64,000 bases of DNA. Origin: Paenalicyclobacillus ferrooxydans (lineage in GTDB: Bacteria; Bacillota; Bacilli; Alicyclobacillales; Alicyclobacillaceae). Position numbers and translations under genes: made by a program. Under the pieces are notes generated by a model, which saw only the letters and a list, made by a program, of their open reading frames with translations, made no database searches and was not told the DNA's origin. Every line of letters starts with the position of its first letter. Position 1 is the stretch's first letter. The stretch lies in NCBI RefSeq assembly GCF_001399675.1, contig NZ_LJCO01000096.1:62001-126000 (forward strand). Direction: 5' to 3'. Below, piece after piece: positions 34,436 through 43,131 of this stretch.

Positions 34436-35443
34436 TCAGCGAAATTCTTTGCGTTTAGGCAAATGGAACCATAGTTCATCGAGCGCTTTCAGTTCTTCCT
34501 CCGAGAGTGGTTGTGCATGTACGGCCTGGAGAGAATCGTCGAGTTGGGACGCCCGACTAGCGCCAATGATGGCTGCGGTAATCCCCGGTTGGCTGATGAC
34601 CCACTGAACAGCCGTCGTCACCATATTCCGTCCTTGTTCGGCACACCACTTGCGGTAGTGCTCAACAGCCTCAAACACCGCTTGGTTCCAGTAACGCTCC
34701 TGATACAGTTTACCCGCACCGGCACCGATGCCGCCAAGTGAGAACCTTGTATCATCTTCAACCTGTTGTCCTGGTTGATATCGACCCGTGAGCATACCTC
34801 CGGCGAGCGGGTTATACGAGATAATCCCAACCCCCTCACTCTGGCAGAGCGGTACGAGTTCTTCCTCAATCATACGGAACAACAAGTTGTACCGCGGCTG
34901 AACGCTCTGAATCGGATCATAGTGAAAATAGCGGCTGATACCGAGCGCCTTCGCAACCTGCCACGCCCGCCAGTTCGAGACTCCGACGTAACGAACCTTT
35001 CCTTGGCGAACGAGATCCTCAAAAGCCCGGAGTGTTTCCTCCATGGGCACGTCCCAATCAAATTGATGAGCTTGGTAGAGATCGATGTAATCCGTGCCCA
35101 ACCGACGAAGACTTGCATCGATTGCATCAAAGATATGTTTTTTGCCAAGTCCCTTGTCATTTGGATGATCGCTCATTTGGCCAAAGCACTTCGTCGCTAA
35201 GACGACTTTATCGCGCTTCCCCTGCAGCCACTCGCCGATGATTTCCTCGGTCCGTCCAAGTTGTTCCCATGTCCCGCCTAAAGGATATGCATCAGCCGTG
35301 TCGATGAAATATACACCTGCGTCAAACGCTTTTGAAAGGATGTCATGGGACTCTTTTTTGTCAGCTTGGTTACCAAACGTCATCGTTCCAAGGCATAATG
35401 CACTTACTTCAATGCCGCTTTTTCCTAACTTACGAGTCTGCAT
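34436..35443 (-). CDS. Aldo/keto reductase (YghZ/Tas-like)
   Basis: 335 residues. The catalytic tetrad is in place: FIDTADAYPLGG (Asp, Tyr), VVLATKCFG (Lys) and LYQAHQFD (His). GVSNWRAWQVA and GIISYNPLAGGMLTGRY are NADPH-enzyme landmarks, and the C-terminal IIGASRASQLDDSLQAV is the cofactor phosphate-binding region. It probably reduces an aldehyde or ketone of a sugar. It lies between the yjhG-like gene and the sigma-54 operon; with only about 70 bases after yjhG it may be co-transcribed with it. Confidence 0.9.
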   Translation of the reverse strand: MQTRKLGKSGIEVSALCLGTMTFGNQADKKESHDILSKAFDAGVYFIDTADAYPLGGTWEQLGRTEEIIGEWLQGKRDKVVLATKCFGQMSDHPNDKGLGKKHIFDAIDASLRRLGTDYIDLYQAHQFDWDVPMEETLRAFEDLVRQGKVRYVGVSNWRAWQVAKALGISRYFHYDPIQSVQPRYNLLFRMIEEELVPLCQSEGVGIISYNPLAGGMLTGRYQPGQQVEDDTRFSLGGIGAGAGKLYQERYWNQAVFEAVEHYRKWCAEQGRNMVTTAVQWVISQPGITAAIIGASRASQLDDSLQAVHAQPLSEEELKALDELWFHLPKRKEFR

Positions 35444-35512
35444 CGATACACCTTCTTAGCAATTTATTGGAACCAGCGTAACACACTCTTCCTAACAGAA
35501 CTATTTCTGTAC

Positions 35513-37483
35513 TCACAAACCCAATGCCTTTTTCCCTGCTTCTAAAACCTCTATGATTTGGTCTACGTCATATACACTACCGCGCCACGTCCCCCCGCTG
35601 ATACCCTGCAACGCAGCCCACAGACGTGTATCATCAGGTAAGTCGGGGTCTGCCTTTAAACCAGGGTGCGCCGGACGCGCAGCAAGAATGGCAGTGCCCT
35701 CATCAGCGTGGAATCTGCATTCTCCTTCACCGACAAAGTCTACTGTCCCGACAAGATTTTGCGTGTCAATGACAACACTCACGATATCCCCGTCCCGCAG
35801 TTTGCCAAGCGGGCCTCCTGCCAATGCTTCCGGCCCCACATGGCCGATACAGGCTCCTGTCGACACGCCTGAAAATCGTGCGTCTGTGATCAGACAGACC
35901 TGTTTTCCGAAGCTAAGGTGTTTGAGTGCGGATGTAAGTTGATACGTCTCTTCCATACCGGTCCCTGATGGTCCCCTGCCCATGAGAACCAGAACGTCAC
36001 CGGCCACAATAGTGCCCGTCTTGATTGCCTCAATCGCGGCTCTTTCGGACGTATAAGCTTTCACAGGCCCTGTGTGTCGATAGACCCCATCGTCATCAAC
36101 CACACTGGGATCGATAGCAGTGGATTTAATGACTGCCCCTTCCGGAGCTAAGTTCCCAGTTGGGAAGGTGACTGTTGAGGTCATCCCTCGTTGCTTTGCC
36201 GTCATCCGATCCATAATGATCCGGTCCGGAGAAATACCGTCTTGCTCAACTAAGCGCTTACGCAGCTGCCACCTCCGCTCGGAATTCTCCCACCAATCAA
36301 GTACGACATGCAGCGGCTCACCAGTTGCAGTGAGCACTCGTTCATCGAGCAGGTTATCTTTTCTAAGTTGAAGCATGACTTCTGGCACACCGCCTGCCAG
36401 AAACACACGCACCGTCGGATGGTACTCCGGACCGTTTGGCAGCACACTCACCAGTCGCGGCACATCGTGGTTGACGTGAGTCCAGTCTTTCACGGATGGA
36501 ACACTCCGTTTGGCAGCGTGAGCGATTGCAGGGATGTGCAGCAAGAGATTGGTTGAACCCCCAAATGCAGCGTGAACAACCATCGCATTGTGAATTGCTG
36601 CATCGGTTAAAATGTCCTGTGATGTGATACGTGTGTTCATTTGGTGCAAAATGGCCTCTGCAGATTGACGAGCAATCTCCTCCCAAATTGGCTGCCCTGA
36701 AGGAGCCAATGCCGAATGCGGCAGAGCAAGCCCCATCGCCTCGGCGACAACCTGCGACGTCGCAGCCGTTCCGAGAAACTGGCATCCACCACCAGGGGTT
36801 GCACAGGCCCGACACCCCATCTCAGCGGCATCCTCTAATGTCATCTCACCGTGAGTGAAACGGGCACCAATCGTCTGAACTGTGCCCGCGTCTTCTCCGT
36901 GTTCCGGAGGCAACGTAACCCCGCCTGGGACCAGAATGACCGGAACGTTTGGGAAGCTTGCCAGGGCTATCATGGTGGCGGGTAACCCCTTATCGCAAGT
37001 CGCAAAGCCCATCACCGCCTCCCGAGTCGGCAAGGACCGAATCAACCTACGCATTACCAAGGCAGCATCATTACGATATGGAAGAGAGTCAAACATGGCA
37101 CTCGTTCCTTGTGACCTCCCATCGCACGGGTCGCTCACATAGGCTGCAAAAGGGATGGCCCCTTCGGCTCTGAGCGTTTTCGCTGCCGCTTGTGTGAGTA
37201 ATCCAAGTTCCCAGTGACCCGTATGATAGCCGAGGGCAATCGGTGTTCCATCCGGTTCCCGAATGCCGCCTTGAGTACTCAAAAGAAGGATTTGACGACT
37301 GGCAAGTCGGTTGACATCCCACCCCATGCCTGCATTTTGAGTCCAGCCGAACAGGTCCCCGCTCGCCCAGGTGCGTAACATCTCTTCCGTCAATGGCAAG
37401 CGGCCAGTCGGTCCAACACCTTTTGTATACACTTGAAAAAAACGCTCATCCTCAAATTCCAGCACATCTTCGAGCAAACTCAT
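35513..37483 (-). CDS. yjhG: YjhG/YagF-type D-xylonate dehydratase
   Basis: 656 residues, the length of E. coli YjhG (655), and close to it throughout: GELPLT-like start ([19 protein letters not shown]), [80 protein letters not shown] and [19 protein letters not shown]. Three Fe-S cysteines are in place. The E. coli enzyme dehydrates D-xylonate to 2-keto-3-deoxy-xylonate. Preceded by a sigma-54 promoter and divergent from dgoD. Confidence 0.93.
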   Translation of the reverse strand: MSLLEDVLEFEDERFFQVYTKGVGPTGRLPLTEEMLRTWASGDLFGWTQNAGMGWDVNRLASRQILLLSTQGGIREPDGTPIALGYHTGHWELGLLTQAAAKTLRAEGAIPFAAYVSDPCDGRSQGTSAMFDSLPYRNDAALVMRRLIRSLPTREAVMGFATCDKGLPATMIALASFPNVPVILVPGGVTLPPEHGEDAGTVQTIGARFTHGEMTLEDAAEMGCRACATPGGGCQFLGTAATSQVVAEAMGLALPHSALAPSGQPIWEEIARQSAEAILHQMNTRITSQDILTDAAIHNAMVVHAAFGGSTNLLLHIPAIAHAAKRSVPSVKDWTHVNHDVPRLVSVLPNGPEYHPTVRVFLAGGVPEVMLQLRKDNLLDERVLTATGEPLHVVLDWWENSERRWQLRKRLVEQDGISPDRIIMDRMTAKQRGMTSTVTFPTGNLAPEGAVIKSTAIDPSVVDDDGVYRHTGPVKAYTSERAAIEAIKTGTIVAGDVLVLMGRGPSGTGMEETYQLTSALKHLSFGKQVCLITDARFSGVSTGACIGHVGPEALAGGPLGKLRDGDIVSVVIDTQNLVGTVDFVGEGECRFHADEGTAILAARPAHPGLKADPDLPDDTRLWAALQGISGGTWRGSVYDVDQIIEVLEAGKKALGL

Positions 37484-37589
37484 GGTTTCAACTCCTTCAT
37501 CAGCATCTCATTAAGCCTTCATACACCTCACCTCGAAAGTCTGGAAACAACAATGTGTCAGAAGTTTTCGTTTCCTCGATAGATCACAT

Positions 37590-37605
37590 CGCAAGTTTTG
37601 TGCCA
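37590..37605 (-). promoter_or_regulatory. Sigma-54 (-24/-12) promoter for yjhG
   Basis: Minus-strand TGGCACAAAACTTGCG fits the consensus with exact spacing, about 95 bases before the yjhG start. I see no clear palindrome upstream in the 330-base gap and no -24/-12 element facing dgoD. Confidence 0.75.
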
Positions 37606-37813
37606 AGCCGGGACGAGGTGGCTAGATACTGCTTCACTTTATTTTAGAGCAATATTCGGTATTTTCAGCTGTATATTTGTTTCGAGGAGGGTCGGACGTA
37701 ACTTTAGCAGAATACTTAATCACACTATCGTAGCCAGCATAGGTTTTGACTACCCAAAGTGTACTTGAGCAAAAAAGCACAACCAAACGCGGCTTTGACA
37801 GGAGATGAATGAC

Positions 37814-38962
37814 GTGAAGATTACCGATTTGGAGTTGTTTGTGGTACCCCCGCGTTGGGTGTTTCTGAAAATCAGTACAGATGAAGGCATCGCTGGTTGG
37901 GGCGAACCTGTTTTAGAAGGCCACGCCGCAGCAGTCGCTGCGTCTGTGCATGAAATGGAAGATTACTTAATTGGTAAAGACCCCACATTGATTGAAGACG
38001 TCTGGCAAACATTGTACCGAGCCGGGTTCTATCGCGGCGGGCCTGTACTCATGAGTGCGATTGCAGGTATCGATCAGGCACTGTGGGATATTAAAGGGAA
38101 AAAATACGGGTTACCGGTGCATGAGTTTCTTGGCGGTGCAGTGCGGGACAAACTCCGGGTCTACTCGTGGATTGGCGGAGACCGCCCGTCTGATGTTGGA
38201 CAATCGGCGAAAGAAAAAATGGACCTGGGATTTACAGCAGTCAAAATGAATGCTTCAGAGGAAATGCACTTTATCGATTCATACTCGAAAGTTGAAGCCA
38301 TTGTGAACCGAGTGGCTGCCGTGCGTGAGGCCACAAGCAAGGATTTTGGCATCGCAGTTGACTTCCATGGACGAATCCACAAATCCATGGCTAAGGTGAT
38401 TGCAAAGGAACTCGACCAGTTTCATTTAATGTTTATTGAAGAACCTGTGCTCCCAGAGAACAACGAAGCATTGCGGGAGGTGGCAAAATATACATCCACT
38501 CCCATCGCGACCGGAGAACGCATGTATTCCCGTTGGGACTTTAAGCGACTCTTCGAAGAGGGTATTGTTGACATCATCCAACCCGATCTATCCCATGCAG
38601 GAGGGATCTCGGAGGTCAAAAAGATAGCCGCCATGGCAGAAGCGTATGATGTTGCCGTGGCGCCGCATTGTCCTCTCGGCCCTATTGCGTTAGCAGCCTG
38701 CGTCCAGATAGACGTGTGCACCCCGAATGTATTCATTCAGGAGCAGAGCCTTGGGATTCACTACAATCAAACCAACGACCTGCTCGACTACTTGCAGGAT
38801 AAAACCGTCTTTCATTACTACGAAGGATTTATTGCGAACCCGACCGGACCTGGACTCGGCATCGAGATCGACGAAAACTACGTACGTGAAGCCGCAAGAA
38901 CAGGACACAATTGGAAAAACCCAGTGTGGCGTAACAGTGATGGCACGATTGCCGAGTGGTAA
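37814..38962 (+). CDS. dgoD: D-galactonate dehydratase, enolase superfamily
   Basis: 382 residues, exactly the length of E. coli DgoD, and similar from end to end: FLKISTDEGIAGWGEPVLEG, LYRAGFYRGGPVLMSAIAGI, DFHGRIHKSMAKV (first metal ligand region), IEEPVLPENNEAL (Glu ligand), GERMYSRWDFKRLFE (Glu ligand), HAGGISEVKKIA and APHCPLGPIALAAC (His/acid-base). It makes 2-keto-3-deoxygalactonate. The GTG at 37814 is preferred: AGGAG lies eight bases upstream, whereas the ATG at 37805 directly abuts it. Probably co-transcribed with the aldolase gene 52 bases downstream. Confidence 0.94.
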   Translation: MKITDLELFVVPPRWVFLKISTDEGIAGWGEPVLEGHAAAVAASVHEMEDYLIGKDPTLIEDVWQTLYRAGFYRGGPVLMSAIAGIDQALWDIKGKKYGLPVHEFLGGAVRDKLRVYSWIGGDRPSDVGQSAKEKMDLGFTAVKMNASEEMHFIDSYSKVEAIVNRVAAVREATSKDFGIAVDFHGRIHKSMAKVIAKELDQFHLMFIEEPVLPENNEALREVAKYTSTPIATGERMYSRWDFKRLFEEGIVDIIQPDLSHAGGISEVKKIAAMAEAYDVAVAPHCPLGPIALAACVQIDVCTPNVFIQEQSLGIHYNQTNDLLDYLQDKTVFHYYEGFIANPTGPGLGIEIDENYVREAARTGHNWKNPVWRNSDGTIAEW

Positions 38963-39014
38963 CCGGCCACTAGCAGTTGCTGGTAGATGATGCCCTTGAA
39001 AGGAGACTTGTGTT

Positions 39015-39686
39015 GTGCAAAGACTGAAGGGAATTCCCGATGCCAGGTTCCTTCTCGACACGGGGGTTATTGCTATTGCGCGCGGCATTCCGTCCGGATC
39101 CGAGTTGAATCTCTGTTCAGCTTTATACGAAGGTGGTATCCGAGTCCTTGAAGTGACGATGAACACGCCGGGCGCATGTGGAATGATTGAGCAACTTCGC
39201 AGGACATACCAGGACAGGATGTGGATTGGCGCAGGGACTGTCCTGACGGTATCGGACGCTGAGTCAGCGTTAGCTTCAGGTGCACAGTTTTTTGTCACTC
39301 CACACGTAGATGTCAGTGTGATTACTTATTCAGTAGAACACGGCATCCCCATCTTCAGTGGTGCTCTGACACCTACAGAGATCGTAACAGCGTATCAAGC
39401 AGGAGCAGCAGCGGTAAAAGTCTTCCCGAGCAAATCGATGGGGCCAGGCTATCTTCAGGAGTTGCAGGGACCATTACGACACATTCCAATGATTGCGGTC
39501 GGCGGGATTTCAGTGGGCAATGCAACAGATTTTCTGAACGCTGGAGCGATTGCGATTGGGGTTGGGGGGAACTTGGTCAACCCCAATCACATCACCCGCG
39601 GCGAATTTAAGGAGATTGAAAACTACGCTAGGCACCTGGTCGAAGTTGTCAATGACTGTAGAGACCAGCGTACCCCGGCAAAATGA
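39015..39686 (+). CDS. dgoA: 2-dehydro-3-deoxy-6-phosphogalactonate/gluconate aldolase
   Basis: 223 residues of the class I KDPG-type aldolase family. AGTVLTVSDAESALASGAQF has the base region and AAAVKVFPSKSMGPGYLQEL the Schiff-base lysine and phosphate loop; AVGGISVGNATDFLNAGAIA closes the barrel. It splits KDPGal or KDPG into pyruvate and glyceraldehyde 3-phosphate. Following dgoD and given a KDG-kinase-like PfkB enzyme at 4.4 kb, a DeLey-Doudoroff-like route is complete on paper. GTG start after AGGAG with nine bases spacing. Confidence 0.9.
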   Translation: MQRLKGIPDARFLLDTGVIAIARGIPSGSELNLCSALYEGGIRVLEVTMNTPGACGMIEQLRRTYQDRMWIGAGTVLTVSDAESALASGAQFFVTPHVDVSVITYSVEHGIPIFSGALTPTEIVTAYQAGAAAVKVFPSKSMGPGYLQELQGPLRHIPMIAVGGISVGNATDFLNAGAIAIGVGGNLVNPNHITRGEFKEIENYARHLVEVVNDCRDQRTPAK

Positions 39687-39707
39687 TGGAACGTATTTCG
39701 TTCCCCT

Positions 39708-39736
39708 GGGCTCCACCGCACCGTGGAGTCCTTTTT
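39708..39736 (+). terminator. Rho-independent terminator after dgoA
   Basis: GGCTCCAC-CGCACC-GTGGAGTC forms an eight-pair stem (one G-T pair) followed by CTTTTTC, 22 bases after the dgoA stop. Confidence 0.8.
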
Positions 39737-39809
39737 CGATTGGTCTTTGCTGATTGCATCCTTCCACTCATCAATAACAGCGCACAACAGTGGTGATGGC
39801 TGCGCTCTT

Positions 39810-41204
39810 TTACATCGCATGCAGCGCGTAGTAACGAGCCAGAGCTGCCTGATATACCTGTTTTAAAGGAATGTCATATTCCTTGGCGCAACGCTTACAA
39901 TCCTCAAACTCCGGAGCAACGTTTCGTATTTCCGTTCCTTTAGACGCAACCTTTACGCGAACTGATCCATATGGTGTATCTACATCCACAATACGCCTGT
40001 CCAACACTGCTCGCTGGCACTCATACACCCGAACACCGAGTGTTGTTGTCTCGCGCTCGATTAAATCAATGAAACGCTGCTTGTCTACCGGGTGACACAC
40101 TGCCTGAAACTGCAAAGCCGGGCGACCCTTTTTCATCACAATTGGAGTCCACCATGCATCCAGTGCTCCGTTCTCCAGCAACTTTTCCGCCGTGTAACCA
40201 GCCCACTCAGGTGTCATGTCATCGACATTCGCCTGAAGGACGACAATGGGCTCGTAGTAGTTGGGCACGATGGAGTCGCTGTTTCCTGAACCATCCGTGT
40301 CTTCGACGCTGCCAAGTTGAATCCGAAGTACGTTAGCTACTTTAAAGTCCTTTGTTCCCGCTCCGTACCCTATTTTCTGTGACACAAAGTGGGGTATTTT
40401 TGCAGGTGTACACAGGGTGCGTATGATGGCTGCGCCTGTTGGCGTAACGGTCTCGCCGAAATCCCCGGTTGAATACGTGCGAAACCCCTTTAACAACTCA
40501 GAAGTTGCAGGTGCAGGCACCGGCATTAAACCGTGCTGACACCAGACGGTGCCACCGCCCACTTCGATGTTCGACACATAGCACTCCGGCATGCCAGCAA
40601 GATACCAACCAATCATGCATCCTACAATGTCGACGATGGCATCAACGGCCCCAACCTCGTGAAAATGAACCTGGTCCAAGGGCATCCCATGGATCTTGCC
40701 TTCTGCTTCAGCAAGAACTCGAAACGCCGCTTTGCTCTTTGTGATGACTGGCTCTGGCAACTGACTGTTATCGAGAATATTAAGAATATCAAGCAAATTG
40801 CGATGATGATGGTCATGATGGTCATGATGGTCATGATGGTCATGATGGTCATGATGGTCATGATGGTCATGATGGTCATGATGGTCATGATGGTCATGAT
40901 GGTCATGATGGTCATGATGGTCATGATGGTCGTGATGGTCGTGATGGTCGTGATGGTCGTGATGGTCGTGATGGTCGTGATGGTCGTGATGGTCGTAATG
41001 GTCGTGATGGGCGAGAATGACGTCAAGCTTGGTCGAGCGAATTCCATTCTTCAATACCGACCTTCGTGACAACTCGTATCCTGATACACCTAAGCCCTGC
41101 AGTAATTTTCTCCACTCACCTTCATCAATGCCAAGGTCCAACCAAGCTCCAAGAAACATATCCCCACTGGCACCGGCTTGGCACTCAAAATATGCGGCGT
41201 TCAT
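39810..41204 (-). CDS. larC: LarC, nickel insertion enzyme of the nickel-pincer cofactor pathway
   Basis: 464 residues. The N-terminal AYFECQAGASGDMFLGAWLD and the central VHFHEVGAVDAIVDIVG, EVGGGTVWCQHGLMPVPAPA and GAAIIRTLCTPAK are the LarC/DUF111 motifs. C-terminal LQANVDDMTPEWAGYTAEKL marks the second domain. LarC is a CTP-dependent cyclometallase that inserts Ni into the pyridinium bisthiocarboxylate precursor. Residues 66-133 are an almost pure His-His-Asp tract, much longer than ordinary His-rich inserts, likely a nickel store or chaperone. Unlike Lactiplantibacillus plantarum, where larC is read by frameshift, this is one open frame. Overlaps larB by four bases. Confidence 0.94.
   Translation of the reverse strand: MNAAYFECQAGASGDMFLGAWLDLGIDEGEWRKLLQGLGVSGYELSRRSVLKNGIRSTKLDVILAHHDHYDHHDHHDHHDHHDHHDHHDHHDHHDHHDHHDHHDHHDHHDHHDHHDHHDHHDHHDHHDHHDHHHRNLLDILNILDNSQLPEPVITKSKAAFRVLAEAEGKIHGMPLDQVHFHEVGAVDAIVDIVGCMIGWYLAGMPECYVSNIEVGGGTVWCQHGLMPVPAPATSELLKGFRTYSTGDFGETVTPTGAAIIRTLCTPAKIPHFVSQKIGYGAGTKDFKVANVLRIQLGSVEDTDGSGNSDSIVPNYYEPIVVLQANVDDMTPEWAGYTAEKLLENGALDAWWTPIVMKKGRPALQFQAVCHPVDKQRFIDLIERETTTLGVRVYECQRAVLDRRIVDVDTPYGSVRVKVASKGTEIRNVAPEFEDCKRCAKEYDIPLKQVYQAALARYYALHAM
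40805..41010. repeat. 9-bp coding microsatellite, about 22 units, inside larC
   Basis: On the plus strand the unit is GGTCATGAT or GGTCGTGAT; on the coding strand GAC-CAT-CAT or GAC-CAT-CAC (Asp-His-His). The 5' coding part uses the CAC version (about eight units, one with Tyr for His) and the 3' part the CAT version (about 13 units), so two rounds of expansion are likely. Phase is a multiple of three, so length changes keep the frame. Confidence 0.95.
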
Positions 41205-41953
41205 TCCGACATCCCCATTCGATTAATCATCCCAGCCAAATAGCCTGCTCCGAACCCATTATCAATGTTGACGACGCCGACACCTGACGAACACGAATTG
41301 AGCATAGATAATAAGGGAGTGATCCCGTTAAAATGGGTGCCGTACCCCACACTAGTTGGAACTGCGATTACAGGTTGATTGACTAAGCCGGCAACGACAC
41401 TTACCAAAGCCCCCTCCATCCCCGCAACGACAACCAGCACGCGAGCCCTGTAAAGTTCCTCAAGATGAGCGAACAACCGATGGATACCCGCAACGCCCAC
41501 ATCTGTGATACGAGTGACTGCAGCACCCATCAACTCTGCCGTGATGGCTGCTTCTTCACCCACAGGGAGATCTGACGTGCCCGCACAGATCACGGCCACC
41601 TCTCCTATCGGAACAGCGAGTCCTCGCCGAAGCGCAATGGTTCTCGACAAACGGTCATATTCCATACCAGGCACGCGACCTTTCACCAGGTCGAATACCC
41701 TTTCGTCTGCACGCGTTCCCAAAACCGGCCCCTCGCCGGATTCGCTCAACCGAACCAGAATATCCGCAGACTGCTCGGGCGTTTTGCCTTCACAGTACAC
41801 AACCTCAGGAAAACCCTTGCGCAGTGCGCGGTGGTGATCGATTTGCGCAAATCCCAAATCTTCTGTCTCAAGTTGGCCTAGATGCTTTAGTCCGTCCTCA
41901 ACACTCAAGTGTTGGTCACGGACGGCCTCCAAGATTTTACGGTAATCCTTCAA
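41201..41953 (-). CDS. larB: LarB, pyridinium-3,5-biscarboxylic acid mononucleotide synthase
   Basis: 250 residues. The C-terminal half has the PurE-like (AIR carboxylase) fold: CAGTSDLPVGEEAAITAELM, GVAGIHRLFAHLEEL and VVVAGMEGALVSVVAGLVNQ. The N-terminal half includes DHHRALRKGFPEVVYCEGKT. LarB carboxylates nicotinic acid adenine dinucleotide at C5 and cleaves off AMP, the first cofactor step. The TTG at 41953 is preferred since GAGGGGAG lies nine bases upstream; a GTG 36 bases earlier has no ribosome binding site. Confidence 0.93.
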   Translation of the reverse strand: MKDYRKILEAVRDQHLSVEDGLKHLGQLETEDLGFAQIDHHRALRKGFPEVVYCEGKTPEQSADILVRLSESGEGPVLGTRADERVFDLVKGRVPGMEYDRLSRTIALRRGLAVPIGEVAVICAGTSDLPVGEEAAITAELMGAAVTRITDVGVAGIHRLFAHLEELYRARVLVVVAGMEGALVSVVAGLVNQPVIAVPTSVGYGTHFNGITPLLSMLNSCSSGVGVVNIDNGFGAGYLAGMINRMGMSE

Positions 41954-41999
41954 ACCAGCAACTCCCCTCAACGCTATACTCTCACTCACCGGAGAGCAG

Positions 42000-42830
42000 T
42001 CAGCCAGATTGACGTACTCCTTCTTTATTCAGCGCTTCATTCAGGCTCCCGGTGCGATACCCCGCTAAGTCCAGAGTCACATAACGATATCCGATTTCTG
42101 CGAACTTCGTTGCAATCATGTCCGCGACTTTCGCGACCTCGACAATGTCCTCTCGCGGGACCTCAATCCGGGCAATATCGTGATGGTGTCTCACACGAAG
42201 TTGGCGGAACCCTAACTGGGAGAGGAAAAACTCAGCCTGGTCAATCATGGAAAGTTTTGCTTGAGATATGAATTCTCCGTATGGAATGCGTGAAGACAAG
42301 CACGCCAAGGACGGTTTGTCCCAGGTGGACAGGCCCATGTCTTTTGAAAGATAACGAATTTCCCGTTTATAGAGCATGACTTCTTGCAGCGGCGCAATAA
42401 CGCCGCGTTCTTTTGCAGCTTGGAGTCCAGGGCGGTAGTCACCGAGATCGTCCGCAATGGCACCGAAGGCGACGTGTTGAATACCGTGCTCAGCTGCAAC
42501 AGGAATCAAGTGAGAAAACAATTCGTTCTTGCAGAAATAGCAGCGGTTGACAGGATTTTCTGCGTACCCGGGAATGTTTAGCTCACTCGTGTGAAGAACG
42601 ATGTGCTTCGCTCCAAGCTCATGTGCCAAGGCAATCGCGGCATCCCGTTCCCGTTCAGGGTAGGTTTCAGAGTCTGCAGTGACCGCAAGTACATTCTCTC
42701 GCCCTAGCGCATTCAGTGCAGCGAATAGAAGAAAAGAGCTGTCTACGCCTCCAGAAAACGCGATGGCCACTGACTGTAGTTCCTTCAGTCTTTCTTGCAG
42801 CTTACTGTACTTGTCCAGCGCCTCTTGCAC
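42000..42830 (-). CDS. larE: LarE, ATP-dependent sulfur transferase of nickel-pincer cofactor synthesis
   Basis: 276 residues. AIAFSGGVDSSFLLFAA is the PP-loop ATP pyrophosphatase motif; TADSETYPERERDAA follows it. LarE swaps the two carboxylates for thiocarboxylates. Three cysteines can be placed at the likely active site: Cys97 and Cys100 in NRCYFCKNELF and Cys177 in SLACLSSRIPYGE. The single-cysteine L. plantarum enzyme sacrifices its cysteine, whereas three-cysteine LarE proteins are linked to a [4Fe-4S] cluster. GTG at 42830 follows AAAGGAGG by seven bases. First gene of larE-larB-larC. Confidence 0.93.
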   Translation of the reverse strand: MQEALDKYSKLQERLKELQSVAIAFSGGVDSSFLLFAALNALGRENVLAVTADSETYPERERDAAIALAHELGAKHIVLHTSELNIPGYAENPVNRCYFCKNELFSHLIPVAAEHGIQHVAFGAIADDLGDYRPGLQAAKERGVIAPLQEVMLYKREIRYLSKDMGLSTWDKPSLACLSSRIPYGEFISQAKLSMIDQAEFFLSQLGFRQLRVRHHHDIARIEVPREDIVEVAKVADMIATKFAEIGYRYVTLDLAGYRTGSLNEALNKEGVRQSG

Positions 42831-42975
42831 GCGAACGCCTCCTTTGACATTTGTGATATCGTTTGAAACCACGTTTATCTTGCCTCTTGCGAATCACCTT
42901 GTGAGAATACATCAAGGAATATCGGGAACAAATACCATGTCTGAATCTACGTATTTCAGGGAGGGACAATCATCT

Positions 42976-43131
42976 GTGAACACTCAGCTGCAACCCCCTA
43001 TTCAACCTGGATGGGCATGGCAATACTCGTGGCTCGACTTATCCCTGGCCGATATTATTGTGGTCCTCTTAATGGTGTTCGTGTTCATCATCGCCCTTGT
43101 GCTACCGTTTCCGGGAGGTCATGACAGATGA
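42976..43131 (+). CDS. Small single-pass membrane protein upstream of cytochrome b
   Basis: 51 residues: a short polar N-terminus (PPIQPGWAWQYSW), one hydrophobic helix (IIVVLLMVFVFIIALVLPFP) and a short tail. GTG at 42976 follows GGGAGGG. Its TGA stop overlaps the ATG of the cytochrome b frame at 43128, so it is translationally coupled and is probably a small subunit of that complex. No named family recognised. Confidence 0.65.
   Translation: MNTQLQPPIQPGWAWQYSWLDLSLADIIVVLLMVFVFIIALVLPFPGGHDR

Noticed and set aside
35444-35512. Sigma-54 promoter in front of the aldo/keto reductase (TGGTTCCAATAAATTGCT)
   Set aside because: Spacing between the doublets is two bases too long and the -24 block does not match.
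37606-37800. Sigma-54 promoter facing dgoD (TGGCTAGATACTGCT near 37620)
   Set aside because: The GG-GC spacing is one base short and the -24 block is poor, so dgoD probably uses another promoter.
40805-41010. CRISPR-like regular repeat
   Set aside because: Units are 9 bp with no spacers and lie in frame inside larC.
40533-41069. Long plus-strand open frame rich in Met-Val opposite larC
   Set aside because: It is the antisense reading of the 9-bp His-His-Asp repeat; no ribosome binding site or family likeness, and its length comes from the repeat period being a multiple of three.
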